Positions 25,601 through 39,212 of a stretch of DNA of 64,000 bases are shown here, in pieces; positions within the stretch are counted from its first letter, which is position 1, and each line of letters begins with the position of its first letter. Where the stretch lies: NCBI RefSeq assembly GCF_031877795.1, contig NC_133933.1, positions 23,836,029 to 23,900,028 on the forward strand, read 5' to 3'. Source of the DNA: Strix aluco. Lineage: Eukaryota; Chordata; Aves; Strigiformes; Strigidae. Both the position numbers and the translations under genes were made by a program. Under the pieces are notes generated by a model that was given only the letters and a program-made list of their open reading frames with translations, did not search any database and was not told where the DNA came from.

Positions 25601-28600
25601 TGATGCTTAACATGTGTATGTGCATGATGCATGTCTGTTATTTTAGGTGGTCGAGAAAGCTGATCCATCTGTCCCCTGAAACACATGACAGTGCTGGGAC
25701 GCTGCTCTTGGGATCCGTCAGCTGCCTCGTGAAGCACGGGGGACCACAGCCCCAAACTGAACTGGGGAGAGTTTTATTCAGCCCCCCAAAATCATAGATG
25801 TTCCTGTAATTTTGGCTCAAGGGGGCTAAGGGAGCTGGTCAGCACAAACACGTCTATAAAAAGTTTTGCATCAATGTAGCAGCAATGGGAGTGTTAAATT
25901 ACTGGCCCAATGCCACATGGCTGGGATATGACCAGATAAGGAGAGGCTGTTATCCTGTCAGAGAGTGCAAGGGGCAGTAGGGGAGGGAGAGAGTGTGTGC
26001 GGAGTCGCTGTGAAACAAGTCAGGACTGGGAAGGCAGAGTTAATTTTTGCCTGCTGTACAGTTTAAATGTAACACCACTGAATTAATCTCTTGAGCTTAA
26101 ATATTTGGGTCTTTGTATTTCTGTATATTAAATCTGAAGAAGCTATTCTTGAGGCAGCAGCAGGGTTTGTTTGTGGTCCTGCAGTGCCCTGGTTGGGTAG
26201 TTGTTGTATTCAGCTAGCAGCAACAAGTATCATTAGGTTTTAGTGGTGATCAACATGTCATTTCAACTAATGTGAGAAGGTTTGCCAGATAACAGTGCAT
26301 TGGATTTGCTGGGACCAACACAAGGAATGGAAATATTTCAAGAACCCTTAAAATGGGTTCTTGAAAAGGCTTATCTTCATGGTGTGGAAGAGGGATGTGC
26401 CTATGACACTTGAGCTAAGCCTTAGTGCAGGGGTAGATGGGAGTTGTTGGTCCTTGGCTCCCAAACCCCTTCTCCTACTGCTCAGCAAACTCACTTGCTA
26501 GCTTTCTAACTTCCTTCTTGAATTGTTAGGGTTTCTTACTTTGAAATACTGTCCTATTAAGGTTAACCCATCACTGTTACAAACACAATGTCTCCTCAAA
26601 TTTAGCCTGTTTTTTAGCAGAAATTCCTCTCCAGCAAGGCTCTCTGCTTCATCAGACCATTCCTCCTCCCAGTCCTACACGCCACGCATGCACTGCCTGT
26701 GGTCCTCATGGCAGGACCTCTGGGAGGGCAGCAGAAGCAGCTACACACCAGCCAGCCGCAGTCACAGCACTGTGAGCACATCCTTTTCACAAAAGCTCCA
26801 ACACACAATTTCAGCACATGACTATGTAGCAAGTATGTCATATCATCACATCCAGCATGAGCTTTAGTGAGTCGGACTTATTTTGGGCTTTAGGTTAATG
26901 AACAGCAGTCTTTTTTTCTTCCTTTCCCTCCATTCCCTACCTTGGAACTGGTCTTTACTTATAAGACAGCATCTCTTCAAACTGGGTTTTTGGCTCCCAT
27001 GAAATAAATAAAAACTTGCGCTGGATAGAACATGAGGAATTTCTTTCTTGGTTAATGTAGCATGCATGTTTTGTAAATTCTTTCTTTCTTTTCCCCTAAA
27101 ACTTTACTCTGTAGTTAGATGTTGGATTGTGATGATATCAAATTTACAGATATACCTGGCAGATGCACTGAAGGCAAGAAAATGTCAGATTAGGGGACAA
27201 AAGAAAAAAGGTAGAATGAAAAAAAGAAAGAAAGATGTGTAGTTCAGTTGTGAAGACCACACTGTTCCTTTGGGCCATCGCGTTACATTGGTCTGACTTT
27301 AGCTCTTTGCTATGTCCCACTAAGCAGTTTCCATGTACCTTTGGGAACTAGCACAAACTGGAGGAAACAACTTCTTGCCCTTGCTTCATAGGGAGAATCC
27401 GGAGGGTTACACCTTGCTGCCTTGCTGGCCACTATCCTGTACTTCTGAAAGGCAGCAGAACAAAATTAGATCTAATTAAACAGGACAGAGAATAGCCTCT
27501 GGGTCTGGTATGTTTTGATTAGTGTGCCTCTTTGGCTGGCACATCCGAGCAGCCAAGGTTAACAGACATGCTTCCACTGACAGCTCCTTGGGTCGGGCTT
27601 GCTGGACCCTCTCTCCAGGGACAGTGCTGGCACCTGGGTCATCTGTGGTGCTGGGCCCAATTTGATGCTCTTCAGAGCACAGGAAAATCTTGTATTTCCA
27701 TGCCAGCATTTGCTGATTCAAAGAAAAATTTTTAAATATTGAGATACAGTTGTAGGTTAGCAAAAGGCTATTTGACCGTCACACACAAAGTGCTTGTAAT
27801 GTTTTTGCTTTAAGGCTATCAGTGTATCTACACTCTCGTGCAGTGGGTGTATTGTGTGGACACATTCACACCTCTTATGTCCTATTCCAGCTGAACTGTT
27901 TTAAATATTCTGTGAGCTATGCATTCTTCCTCCGCTTTCCAGATCCATAAATTCAAAGTACAGCTGGCCTAACACGAAATGTTTGACTTAAGAGTAACTG
28001 AAACACAGCTACATCATGGGTTTGGATTTAAAAAGCACTGCACTTGCACTTTTTGCATGAGTTCCGTCATCCTGAGTAGCAGAAAACAGCTGTTTTCAAA
28101 AGCTTCCTGCTAATGTTGAGTGAAAATCGCGTCCTCCTAGCATTTCAAACGTTTCTCCCCAAAAACACAGCAATCTTTTGATTTTAGATTAGAAATGGAG
28201 ACATTGTTTAGAAAATCGGATTTGTAGCAGGCTACGCTCTAAAATCTAAAGACCTTCCACATATTTATTAAACTGTATTATAACTAAAATATCCCAAGCC
28301 ATCAAGCACTAAAACGGCAGTCATTGGTATGTCACAGTTGTTTTCCCTTACCAGTGGAGAACACCCAGCCCAGAGAGACCACTGGCTGTCTGGACTCCTC
28401 CAGCATATGTGACTTGCTGCTCTTCTTCATTAGCAGATATCAGCAATCAGCAGGTCATTTTTGTGGCTTCAGACCACCAGGCTTGCACACCACAGGAACC
28501 AGAAGGTTCCTACCTAATAAGAAGTAACATTTTGTTCATGTCAGCCTAGTAGTCAGAGATATGTCCTTAAATTGGACTCAAAATATGCAGAGCTGCAAAG

Positions 28601-29106
28601 AAGAAACCCGAGGCATAAGGTACTTGGTTGATACTGCAGTCACATTTTTAGACCTTGTAGCTTACCTACTTCTGAGCTGTGGGACCCACAAGTCGTGTCA
28701 CATGTTGGAGGAAATCCCGTCCAGGGACAAGGCAGTCCCACTCACACTCACAGCACGCACAGGTGGCAGCTCTCTGCTGAAGTCATACTAAAGCAGTATT
28801 TTTACCATGACTTGAAAGAACTGCCAGCTCTTCTGATGCTGAAAATGGGACTATTTTTAGCAATTAGCTGTATTCAAATGTTCCTTTCATGATTTGCACA
28901 GGCAGCAAATGGTTTAGTAGATTACCAGAAAGGATCATATATTTCCCTGGATTTTACCATTTTTAACACAGTTGGAAATCTTCACACTTCACAGTACAAA
29001 GTGACCCAGAGGCAGGGTTGGGAAGGGGTACAACCTTGGGACAGCCTATTAACATTTGTTTGCCCCCATTCTGAGCAGAACTTGACTATTCATCTGTCTT
29101 GCCTAG

Positions 29107-29232
29107 TTCATTATAGCACTTTGCATTACTATAGCTTCTTTCAGCTCATAATCTCAAAGCTTCCCTTGAAACATCATGGAGGTGGACAAGATACTCAGTA
29201 GGTGAGTGTGATCTGTTCCCATCTGGCAAATT
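29107..29232 (-). mobile_element. Possible MIR-like relic
   Basis: TTTCAGCTCATAATCTCAAAGC, GAGGTGGACAAGATACTCAG and TTCCCATCTGGCAAATTTAC occur in the order of the reverse complement of an amniote MIR tail. The match is diverged and interrupted. Confidence 0.33.
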
Positions 29233-29612
29233 TACTGTTGAATGCAATCCTTGATAAAACCCATTTGAGCTTCCTGGCATGTGGCAGGCTGTGTTTTCCA
29301 TAAACTATATTGCGTTGTTAATAATAACCAATTAATATCCCCAGGATTCACAAAAATACATCTGAGGGGAGTTCCAGGGAGGCAGGGGGCTGCAGTACTG
29401 GCTCTAGTCTCAGATTAACACAGCAAACTTTGACATAAGGCTTGGTGCTGCGGTATGAGGGTTGCAGTGGCAGCCAGAGCCAACTTTCTACTTGCAGTAG
29501 TGAAAGCTTTCTCCTGTTCCCGTAGGCAAAAGACAAAGGAAGGGGCTGATGATAAGTATCTAGCATTTTGCAGGTCAGGCTATTATTTCATCAGCCTTTT
29601 CAGAAGACACAA

Positions 29613-29639
29613 GTGTCTGTCTGTCTGTCTGTCTGTCTG
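29613..29639. repeat. (TCTG)n microsatellite
   Basis: About six perfect tandem copies of TCTG in 27 bases. Confidence 0.95.
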
Positions 29640-31194
29640 AAGCAGCAGCAGAGCCTGCCATAGACTGTGCTGTGGGTTAGTCAGTGTGTGCTTTGGGGTC
29701 TGGGAGAGCATCTACTGCTGTGACGGTGGTGGCAGAGACCAGGGCCAGGGTGGCTGGCAGGTCGTTTCCGAACACATGGTCATCCCTTAGAGCTCAGTGT
29801 GTCATATTATACGTGGCACTTCACTAAATTTAACACTGGTTTCTTAAATGGGTCTGGCATCAGCCATCAGGCTGCCATGGAGTGGCGGGAGATGGCTGTG
29901 ATCTAGCTGTTACATAGACTGTCATGTAATACGAACAGTGCCTCAGATGGCCCTGATTCTGCAAATATTTGAATCGCTATTGCGCAAAGCATATGCTTAT
30001 GCTTTAAGTCTGCAGTCAAGGAGTTTAAGCAGAGACACAAAATTAAACAAGTGTTCAACAGATTTGTTGTAATTGTAAGTCCTCTGTTTGCTTCAGAGGG
30101 CCTGGCATGCAGTATTGCAAAGCAATTTTAATGCTTCTTGCTTGATCTGTAAAGCTGGGGAATTATTCTGCTGGGGAAAAAATGCAAAATATTGATTGCA
30201 TGCAATTGGCAGGTTTCCCTGACTTCTGGACAGGAGCAAGCCACAGGCCTGCCAGATTCAGTGTTTCTTTGAATGGAGTGTGCGGGTGCTGGAGGTAGTG
30301 GGTGCTGGAGGCAGTTTCCTCATCACTCAGAGCCCTTCAGGACGGACTGGATGGAAAAAGCTCCTTTCAGACATAATATCACCTATGCAATCACATAGCA
30401 GAGCTACACCAAGACAAATCCTTTCCTACGTATGGGCAGGGAAGGGAGACAGGGTCTGCCTCTTGACAAGCATCTCTGTGAGTCGAGATTTCCTCTGCAA
30501 GCCAATATGGAAACTATTGCCTGACATTAAATATTCCTTTTTAAAGCGAGTACAGCTTTAAAGCTGGAAAAAGAAGTCAATTAGAGCCTCTTGCAAAGGA
30601 AAGAAAAAAGTATATTAGCTAAAGCAGTGACATTTCCTTTTGATAGAAAGCTGGTGTTTCCAAGAGTCTGAGATAAAGGCTAATAGGCAGTAACCAAAGA
30701 ACACAGGAACCAGTCCTTATGCAATGCCTCTCCCGTCTGTTCAGCACAAATCCATGTGATCTTTACCATTAAGCAATGGAATTTAGCTTCATCCCACAAA
30801 AAAAATCTCTTGAAGTACATGAGAATTGTGTCCAGGCCACAAGCTTTCTCTCTGGGCTCACGGGAACATTGCCCCACAGTCAAGCTACATTCAGATGTAG
30901 AGTTTGTTTTAGCCTGCTGTAAAACCAGCCACCAGCCATAACTGTAGATGTTGGAGCTTGAGGAGATCTTGGAGCTTGAGGAGGTAATAGAGCCTGAGCC
31001 CCAAACTCAAATTTGTTTCTAAGATGTGGAGAAAGTGCCACTCTGCAGCCCAGGTCCATATCTTAGGTTGTCCTTCATCTTTCTCTTTCTCTTTTCTCTA
31101 TGTTCCTATTATGTTCCTTTTTATCCTCCTCCTAGTTCTCCACTTACTTATCTGCTGGTATTTTTTTCTGTAGCATCTTATTCTTTCACAATTT

Positions 31195-31991
31195 CATAGA
31201 ACCATAGAATGGTGTGGGTTGGAAGGGACCTTAAAGATTGTCTAGTTCCAACCCCCTGCCATGGGCAGGGACACCTTCCACTAGACCAGGCTGCTCAAAG
31301 CCCTGTCCAACCTGGCCTTGAACACTGCCAGGGAGGGGGCAGCCACCACTGCTCTGGGCAACCTGGGCCAGTGTCTCACCGCCCTCACAGTAAAGAATTT
31401 CTTCCTCATATTGAATTGAAATTTACCCTCTTTCAGTTTAAAACTGTTACACCTCATCTTATCACTACATGCCCTTGTAAAACATCCTTCCCCATGTTTT
31501 CTGCAGGCCTTTATGTACTGGAAGGCCGCTATAAGCTGGAGCCTTCTCTCTGAAGCCTTCTCTTCCCCAGGCTGAACAACCCCAACTCTCTCAGCCTGTC
31601 CTCATAACGGGGGTGCTCCAGCCCCCTGATCATCTTTGTGGCCTCCTCTGGACCCACTCAAGCAGGTCCATGTCCTCCTTATGTTGGGGGCCCCAGAGCT
31701 GGACACAGCACTGCAGGTGGGGTCTCACAAGAGCGGAGTAGAGGGGGAGAATCCCCTCCCTCGACCTGCTGGCCACACTTCTCTTGATGCAGCCCAGGAT
31801 ACAAGTGTCTTTCTGGGCTGTGAGCGCACATTGCTGGCTCACAGTCAGTTTCCATTCACTAATAGCCTCAAGTCCTTCTCCTCAGTGTTGCTCTCAATCC
31901 ACTTTTTGCCCAGCCTGGATTTGTGTATGGGATTGTCCCAACGCATATGCAGGACTTTGCACTTGGCCTTGTTGAATTTCATATTGCCAAT
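31195..31991 (-). mobile_element. CR1 LINE, 5'-truncated, about 0.8 kb
   Basis: The + strand begins CATAGAACCATAGAATGG, the reverse complement of the CR1 octamer tail, followed by GTGGGTTGGAAGGGACCTTA and the well-known CR1 3' UTR and ORF2 end. It is the best preserved CR1 in the window. The 5' truncation point is near 31991, where similarity stops in AAATTCAACAAGGCC-type coding sequence (minus strand). It lies about 14 kb upstream of PARP1 on the opposite strand. Confidence 0.95.
31630..31991 (-). pseudogene. Remnant of CR1 ORF2 (reverse transcriptase protein), C-terminal end
   Basis: The minus strand encodes FNKAKCKVLHM and SNTEEKDLRLLV in one frame, then CILGCIKRSVASRSREGI, SALVRPHLQCCVQLWGPQHK and DLLEWVQRR in a second frame. 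These are the hallmark C-terminal motifs of avian CR1 ORF2. The frame breaks near 31845, and the end also diverges with an early stop at 31630-31632. It lacks the endonuclease and catalytic reverse-transcriptase parts and cannot be functional. Confidence 0.9.
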
Positions 31992-34559
31992 ACTAAAACA
32001 CCTATTTCTAAAAGTCAGAGGTGACAATTTCTTACTCCAAAAAGCATTGAATCTAATGTAGGAGGAATGCTGTATTAGAACTGAGTTTTCTGGACAAAAC
32101 TCACTAGATGAAGTAGAATCTCTTGTTTTGGTGCCAGCACTGACCTTTTGATTACACTTGTTATGTGCAAATAGAAAAAGTGCAGAGCACAGCATCCACA
32201 GGTATTGCATCACAGATGGGGGTCAGGTTCACAAAGGGAAGCAGCTTCTTGAGCTAAGTGGGCTCCATACTCCACTTGGATGCAAAGAAATGTTTGCAGT
32301 GTGACCCAGTGCCCTGTTGCTGGGGGAAGAGCTCAGGCACCAGCTGCCCTCCTGTCTCACAGACAGTAAGCAGAGACCTGGGAGTGGAGAGCTAATCACC
32401 AGCATCCTTAACCCCTTCAGGCCTGGCAGACACCTCTTTTTCAGTCACGGGTATGGTATTGGCACTTGTCTTTTGCTGTCAGATCTCTGCTGCTGCCCAG
32501 CAAATCAGGCCTTGAAAAATTGTTTGGCTGATTTAGTGCAGCACTGTGTGCAAAACAGCAGCTTCTCCCAGGGCTGTGACTTGTTATGAAACTTGTGTGT
32601 ATATCTTCTTCACTTTGCATATGTAAAGAGGAAGCAGACTTACAGTCATGGTGTGCTGAAATGCAGAGAGGGTAAGGACTTGTAACTGTGCACCAGCCAC
32701 TTTGACTTGAAGTGGGGGTATTGGTGAAGCCAAACCTTTGGTGAGAAAGGATTCACACCCAGCAAGACTCGTCAGATGTGAGAAACCAGAAAGAAATGCC
32801 CTGCCAGAGTCTTTCCTTGGCAATGCATCTGCTGCACTTGTGCAGTGCCTGGGGGATGGCCGGCTGTGGAGCCTTACAGCATGTCTTGTGCTCCAAGATC
32901 TCTGCCCACACTCTGAATGCTGGGGCGGGGGAGGCCGATATGTGTGTGCCAATAGCTACTTTGAACAAGCAAACACCACGAGGTTTATTCCTTTGGCTGC
33001 TTCGCTCATCCCAACGAGTGTTACACAGAGTGTCAGTGTCCTGTGCTGTAAGACTGTGTATTACAAAATATTTTCAGTGCAGAGTCTACCTCGTAAAATT
33101 GATCCAGCCAGTGGGATGCACTGGCTTCCTGTGAGGAGTACTATGGTTTTTCTCCTTGTGGAGCAGGTGCAGAAATCTGAGCCCAGAAATGGCAGGAGCC
33201 AGGCAAGGGCTCAGGACCACTTCTCTGTGCTGCCAACTGCAAGCAGAATGGGTGACTCCATGGTTTTTGAGGTTGCCTATTAAGGGACAGCCCCCATCCC
33301 ATAAGTTTGTAGAGCAGGACTGTGCCTGTTCCACTCAGTAAGCATGTGAGCCTGGGGTTAAGGTCTGGGGCAGTAGAGCCCACAAAGAAGGGGAGGACTT
33401 CAGCCCCCCACTGCCTTCTGACTCAAAGCCTCTTGGAGCCATCACAAGGCTGCAGTCCTGGAGCCTCCCCTGCTCAGAAAGATCGGGTTAAATTCCTGAC
33501 TACGGCCACAGCTGCAGGCTACAGTAGGAATTCCTGAGCCTCATATGGTTAGTCTTCCTACTGTGAAGGTCAGAGGAGCTCAAAAGGGCAGAAACATACT
33601 TTCTCCAAGGGTGGGGATTATTTGTAGCTACTTAAAAACAGAGGCTTCTGCTGCTTGTAAAGCAAGCTAAAGAAGCTGCCTTCAATGGGCTTTCCTCCTC
33701 ACCCATGCATGAGATGTCCAAACAAACATTTGGAAACCTCTGGAGTTGTATCAGGCAGTCCAGTTCCTTCAGGCAACACTGCTCTGGTTGTGAGTTCAGG
33801 CAATTTCTGGTTTGAATACCCAATGGATTTTTTTTCTAATCTTCTTTATAGGAAACACTAATTAGCCTCAATCAAGAGTAAAGAATCTGATGCTTCATCC
33901 TCTGGCACTGCATGTTCCTTGATTGAAAAGAGACAAGATGGTGTTTGTGTCTTTCCTCCATGACAAAGAAAAGCTTGAGTGGGATTTAAAACCCGGTGTG
34001 AAAACACTTTGCTGAGAAAGTCACTGGAAGTCAGAAAGCCATCCAGAACAGCTGAGGCCACCAGGGAGGGAACTGAAGGGAAATGGTGATTTCAGCCTCC
34101 CTTCAGAAAGCAGCCACAATGTCACCATTGTGTGTGTGCTTTCTGGTTTTAACTATAAAACAGGATGGGGTGAAGCACTTCGCACAAATCTTTATCAGAC
34201 TCCACTACAATGCGTATTCTGAGCTTGAAATCAGAGACATCCGTGCTTGCATTCACAAACTTGCTGGACATTTTGCCATGCACTTTAGTGTAAAGATCTC
34301 ATACTCATTCCCTTTCTTAAAAACTGATCTTACAAAATGATGAACAGCCTCAAATTCCATTAAGCTCAATGCATGTGCTCAGCTACTGGCAGGATTTGGT
34401 CCCTGTGCTTGTACATAGTTCATGACTCTTTCTCCTTGGTGACATGTCAAATGACAAATTACCCCATTGGTTCTCCACCAGGAATACAAGAATTACTTCT
34501 CCTTTAAAGAAGATGTGGAAATTACTACTTTTTTCCATGTACTGCTAACAGGCTTCATA
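31992..34559. other. Intergenic DNA without a supportable gene
   Basis: Open frames of up to 181 codons (around 32738-33283) overlap several equally open frames on both strands and carry no recognisable motif. I see no repeat I can name. Confidence 0.6.
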
Positions 34560-34858
34560 ACAGAGTCAGAGATTGGGTAAGTGGAAAGGGACCACTGCTG
34601 GCCCCTGCTCAAATCAAGTCCAGCAAGAGCGGGTTGCTCAGGGCCTCATCCAGCTGAGTTTTTAATATCTCCAAGAATAGAGATCCTACAGCTTCCCTGG
34701 ACACTGTTCCAGTGCTTCATCACACTCTTGATAATCCTGTTTTCCTGCTATCAAAGTCATAATCTCTTGTGTTTCAAATTGTCTCTATTGCCTTTCATCC
34801 TTCTGCTGTACACCTCTCTGAAAGGTCTGGCTCCATTTTCTCTAAACATTCCCAATTA
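34560..34858 (-). mobile_element. Older CR1 LINE 3' fragment
   Basis: The + strand has GTGGAAAGGGACCACTGCTGG, GGTTGCTCAGGGCCTCATCC, GAGTTTTTAATATCTCCAAG, CACTGTTCCAGTGCTTCATC and GGTCTGGCTCCATTTTCTC in order, the reverse complement of a CR1 3' region. Divergence is higher than in the copy at 31.2-32.0 kb and no open frame remains. The left end has lost a clear octamer. Confidence 0.85.
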
Positions 34859-37800
34859 ACAGAATTTGAGTCACAGAAGAAAAAAAGATGGGCAGAGTTG
34901 CAGAATGCCTTTCCAGACTGAGACTTCAGATATTACAACTCCAGGGGAATTAGTCTGAGCTACTGGTTCGGATGACCTTTAAGTGAGGAACAAAAATCTA
35001 CAAAAGTCATGTTTGATCTGAGAGTCAAACAACGCTCAGAGCTTTGCACAGATCAAGGAATTCAGACCAGATGTGTCACTAAGAAGAGCCAAAGGGAAAC
35101 TCCTCTCCAAACAAGTTTCCAAATAAATTGTCCAATTTTCTTTTGAAAAAGCCTGTGAGTGACCCAACACTTTGTGGTGGTCATAGCTGAGATGGCCTTT
35201 TGTCCTTCCAGGTGGATTTGATATGTGATGTTAAGTGCTGCTCCCCTCAGGAATGCAGATCCCCTTAAAACTGGTTGGTGTAATGAGTCAAAACCAAAGA
35301 CGGAGTAAAAGGCTGCAATTCTGTCAATGTGTTCAGGCTTCAAGGTCAGGTCTGAATTTGCCTCACTGCATTGATCACCTGGTAGCAATGGCAGCAATGT
35401 GGGATCATAAGAGTAACATCTGTGAAAGAGGAAGCCTTAAAGAACTGTGAATAAAAGGTCTCTTGGGAACTGCACTCTCAAGTATCTGAAGAGCTGTAGT
35501 AAGTCTCTTCTCCTGTTGAAGCTCACAATTTGGGTACTAGTGTCACCTCAACAGATAACTGTGTAATACAAAGTTATGAAGAAAATATATGTTGGGTGTC
35601 AGACTTAAGAACCCACCAGATACATCAGGTGTTTAAATCTAGACAGGCATATAAGACCCATGCACAGGAGTGAGTTCAGAAACATTGCTGAATCAGGACT
35701 AGGGAGGGCAGAAAGCTTTGCAAGCTGATCTTTTTTTTTAAATCAGTGGCATCTGAAAACTAGAGGATACATCAGTCTAAAGGTCTTCATTTTCCTTATA
35801 GGAGCTAAAAAAACACATGCCACTAACCACACAGGCACTGGAGAAAAATTCAGTGCCTGTTTTAGCAGCAGGGCTACAGTTCATCAACACGTTTCAGTGG
35901 TGATACCACAGCAGCCTCAGTGTGGCCAGGAGAACTGATGATATACAGAAATGGCATCGGCTGCTTCACCATGGCACTGCCACCATCCGCCCTCGCGTGA
36001 CAGCTCTGCCCCCGTGTGCCAGACGCTGCAGACTGGCTGTGACCAGCACAACTGACACCAAACTTCCTCAGAGCAGCTCCGGGCTCAGTGTGCGTATCCA
36101 AGTCATGCAGGTAGGAGCAACTGTGCGGGGCTGCTTTGCACCAGGATCCTCCCTGGCCAGGATGCTCGGACAACTGAGGGGTCAGGCTGCCAAAATAGAG
36201 ATGCAGCATGAAAGCTGGTGTAAACCAAAGTGCTGCTATACTTTTTTTTTTTTTTTTTTTAGTTTGTCCTGAGAAGCATACTCTGTCATGTACTGGCCTA
36301 TTTTGATTCCTGGGGATGTGAATAGAAATATGACGCATGATAACTAATTAAGACTAGTTGCAGAACGATTAAACTAAACAGTGTTTTCCTTTGGGAGAAC
36401 CATGAGTGTTTCATGCCCTAGATAATTGATTTTCATATGCTTTCCCTTGGCTAGGAAATGCAAGTTTCTTGCTACATGTTCCCTGCTGGTTTTGGTCACT
36501 GAATTCTTGATGTCAGAGAAGGAGATAATGAAAGTTATCATATCCCATTCACTCCTACAGACTCTTGGTTCTGTGGGGGGTCTGAGCATTACTTCCCATC
36601 AGCAGTAATGATAATGGGTCTCACTTAATGAGCAGCCACTGAAATAAGCATGCACCTGACAACAAATTAGCAACTACAGATGCAACCCTGGGAAGAGGAG
36701 ACCATAGGACTCCAGGATCTCTCCCAGAGGTCATTGATTTGTTGGTCCTTTAATGAAACAGAGGATTATTGGCACTGGTCCCTGCAACTAGCTGCTTCTG
36801 TTAATGAGACACTGTAAAGGAGGGAGGACCATGCTTTCCAAAAGCAGTTTGTGAAATGTAACTGTAGACCATGGGATCAGGCTGACACAGCAGAGGGGAC
36901 ATGACCTGAGGAGGCTGAGAATAGCAATGAGTCCTCTGCCAAAGCTGCCTCTGGGGCAGGCGGGAATAACTCCCTTATTCAGACAGAGCAAAAGCAGGGA
37001 TAAGGCAAAGTACCTGTAAACAAGACCTGGTGAGCAAACTTGGAGCCTTCCACTTTGAGAAATGCCAAAGCCAGTTTCTCTGCAGCAGCAGCCACTGCCG
37101 GTGCCTCAAGGCAGGCAAGAGTTGCTTGTCCTCTGCATCACCCTCCACAGCACTGGACCATGGCCAGTGAGTGGTGTGGGAAGTCAGGGCCATATAAGCT
37201 CCCCCCCCCATAGGTAATTGAAAGTTGTTTGTAACCAAAATTAGCTGCCAGCAGCTGAACATGTGCTAAGCCTCATGAAGTGGGTACCTGGTCTCAGCTC
37301 ACTTGCAGAAGGGACATATCCACTTCTCGGCACCAATGGCACAGCCAGCTCTGGCTGCCCATGACCTCAGCAAAGAGGTTCCCCTCCTACCCCTATTAAG
37401 AGGTCAGGGTTCCCAGGAATAGGATTCATTGGTGGCAAAACTGGCCTTGTACTGCCCCCATGGAGTTTTTCTCTGGGTGAACAGAGGACTTGTTCCCAGG
37501 GCTGCTGATCCTCTGTTAAAGCTCCCTTAGCAGCTGGAGAGATTGCTGCAGCTTTACTGAAAACTAACATCTTCCTCTGAAATAAATGTGTCGCCTTTGG
37601 CTGGACTGATGTATTTATCGAGCAGTCACTTTCATCATTGCTTTCTTTGATTTATGCCATATATTATCACTGTCCTGTATGCTTTAGCTCTCTGGTGTGC
37701 TTTATGTATGCTTTGTCTACAAACACAGTGCAAACAAAGTTAATCTGATTGTACCTGGTTTGCTCTAATTAGAGCAACACTGAAGTGTGGGTACCCAGTG

Positions 37801-39212
37801 TTGACATTGTTCTCTCAGATCAGGAGAGCAGACATCAGGACTCCTGGGTTCTGCTTCCAGCCTTCCCTCTCTATGCAATCACTACAGAGTAAACTGTGTA
37901 AATGGGTTCTCTAGAATTAGAACCCTGAATAAATGCAAGACACCTAAATTAGTGGAGGAATATTTTGCAGATTTGTGAATACAGCAGATGCTCTTAAAAA
38001 AGTTCATTTTTATTAGGGCAAAGAAACCAATTATCCTTTAAGGAATTCCCTAACAGTTATTAGTCAAAAAGGAAGACTAAGATTCCCTATCAGGAATATA
38101 CAATTTAAAAGAAGACTGTCAAGAAAAAATCCATACCTGGAGATATTTATTGACACGAACTTGTGCGATTGTAATAGTCAGAGCTGAGAAATGCTTCAGA
38201 AAGCAAACTTGGTCAGATAGATGGTCAATGCTCCTCATTGTAGCATTTTATATAAGCAGTTCACAGTTTTCTGAAACCAGCCAATTACAGAGGAGCTAGA
38301 CTGGCTTTTTACCAAGTTATTACCCAGGCAGAAATATTTAGCTCTTGTAAAGAAGTGTAAGCAATGCCGAGCTCTTAGCTAAACCTGGGGTCCTATAGAC
38401 AGGAAGCATCTTGCAGCTTTTTGGCAACTGAGAAAAAAGAGCATACAAAGTTTCTGGGACTGGACACCTTTGTGTCTGAAGGCAACTGAAAATGAGAGTG
38501 AGCCTGTGAGGAAAGTGATGAGGACAGGTCTGTCCAGTGCAATAGGAAACCTCTTCATCAAGAGGCAAGGGAGATGAATTATGGTGTAGTGTAGCCTCCA
38601 CTGTCACCACTCATTTGTTGCACTTCATGAATTACTGAAATTAGTCACATAATGGGTACTCAAAGACCTGAAAAAACATCCTGCTGCTCACTTGGGCAGA
38701 ACTGCAGAGTGGCTGAGCAAATGCATGTTTGGCCTTTGCCAGTGTGGGTACAAGCAAAGCAAAGTCTGTCTTCAGCTGGGCTGGGAAAGCAAGGTCTCAA
38801 CTGTTTGTGTCCATCAAAATCAGATGGGATTTAGATTTTGGATAAATTAAAGGGACTAGCTGGGTCGGTAGCCTGACATGTTTCAATTCCATGTGCAGTT
38901 TCACTGCTTTTTAACAGAATGCAGGATGCTGTAAGAAATCACCATGTCAGAGATGCATTTGTTTTGGAGGCAGGTGATACCTGTGGAAGGGGCCCATAGA
39001 TCTGTGCAGCCTGAATCTACCACAAAGCATGCACAAGACAGTGCAAATGTCATTTTCTTCTGTAACCCATTAGCGCAATGCTACTCAGAGTGTCATTGGC
39101 TACTCTGTCCCTTTAGCCCTCTGGCTCTTCTTTTTTGCTTTTCTTTATTCGCTTTCAAGAACCCAAACTGGGAGCCGTATCCAGACTCTCTAGTTGGTAT
39201 TTTGTGCTGCCC
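34859..39212. other. Intergenic DNA without a supportable gene
   Basis: No conserved coding sequence seen. A poly(T) run of 19 lies at 36242-36260. Positions about 35480-35545 faintly resemble CR1. A MIR-like relic is listed separately. Confidence 0.6.
37815..37890 (+). mobile_element. MIR-like SINE relic
   Basis: GGACTCCTGGGTTCTGCTTCC at 37837-37857 followed by AGCCTTCCCTCTCTATG resembles the head and core phrase 'gactcctgggttct' common to amniote MIR copies. It is short and diverged. Confidence 0.38.

Larger units (their letters stand above)
9454..31194. other. Long intergenic stretch with old repeats, no supportable gene
   Basis: About 22 kb. Apart from the repeats listed separately I see no conserved coding sequence on either strand. 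Open frames are short, overlap antiparallel, and lack recognisable domains. Poly(T) of 17 occurs at 14156-14172. A 15-base direct repeat (TTGGAGCTTGAGGAG) occurs at 30951-30965 and 30969-30983. Confidence 0.65.

Noticed and set aside
31636-32061. A 141-codon + strand open frame
   Set aside because: It is the antisense of a CR1 LINE; the minus strand carries the real CR1 ORF2 remnant.
32738-33283. A 181-codon + strand open frame
   Set aside because: Composition is unremarkable, no motif is recognisable, and several other frames on both strands are open here too.
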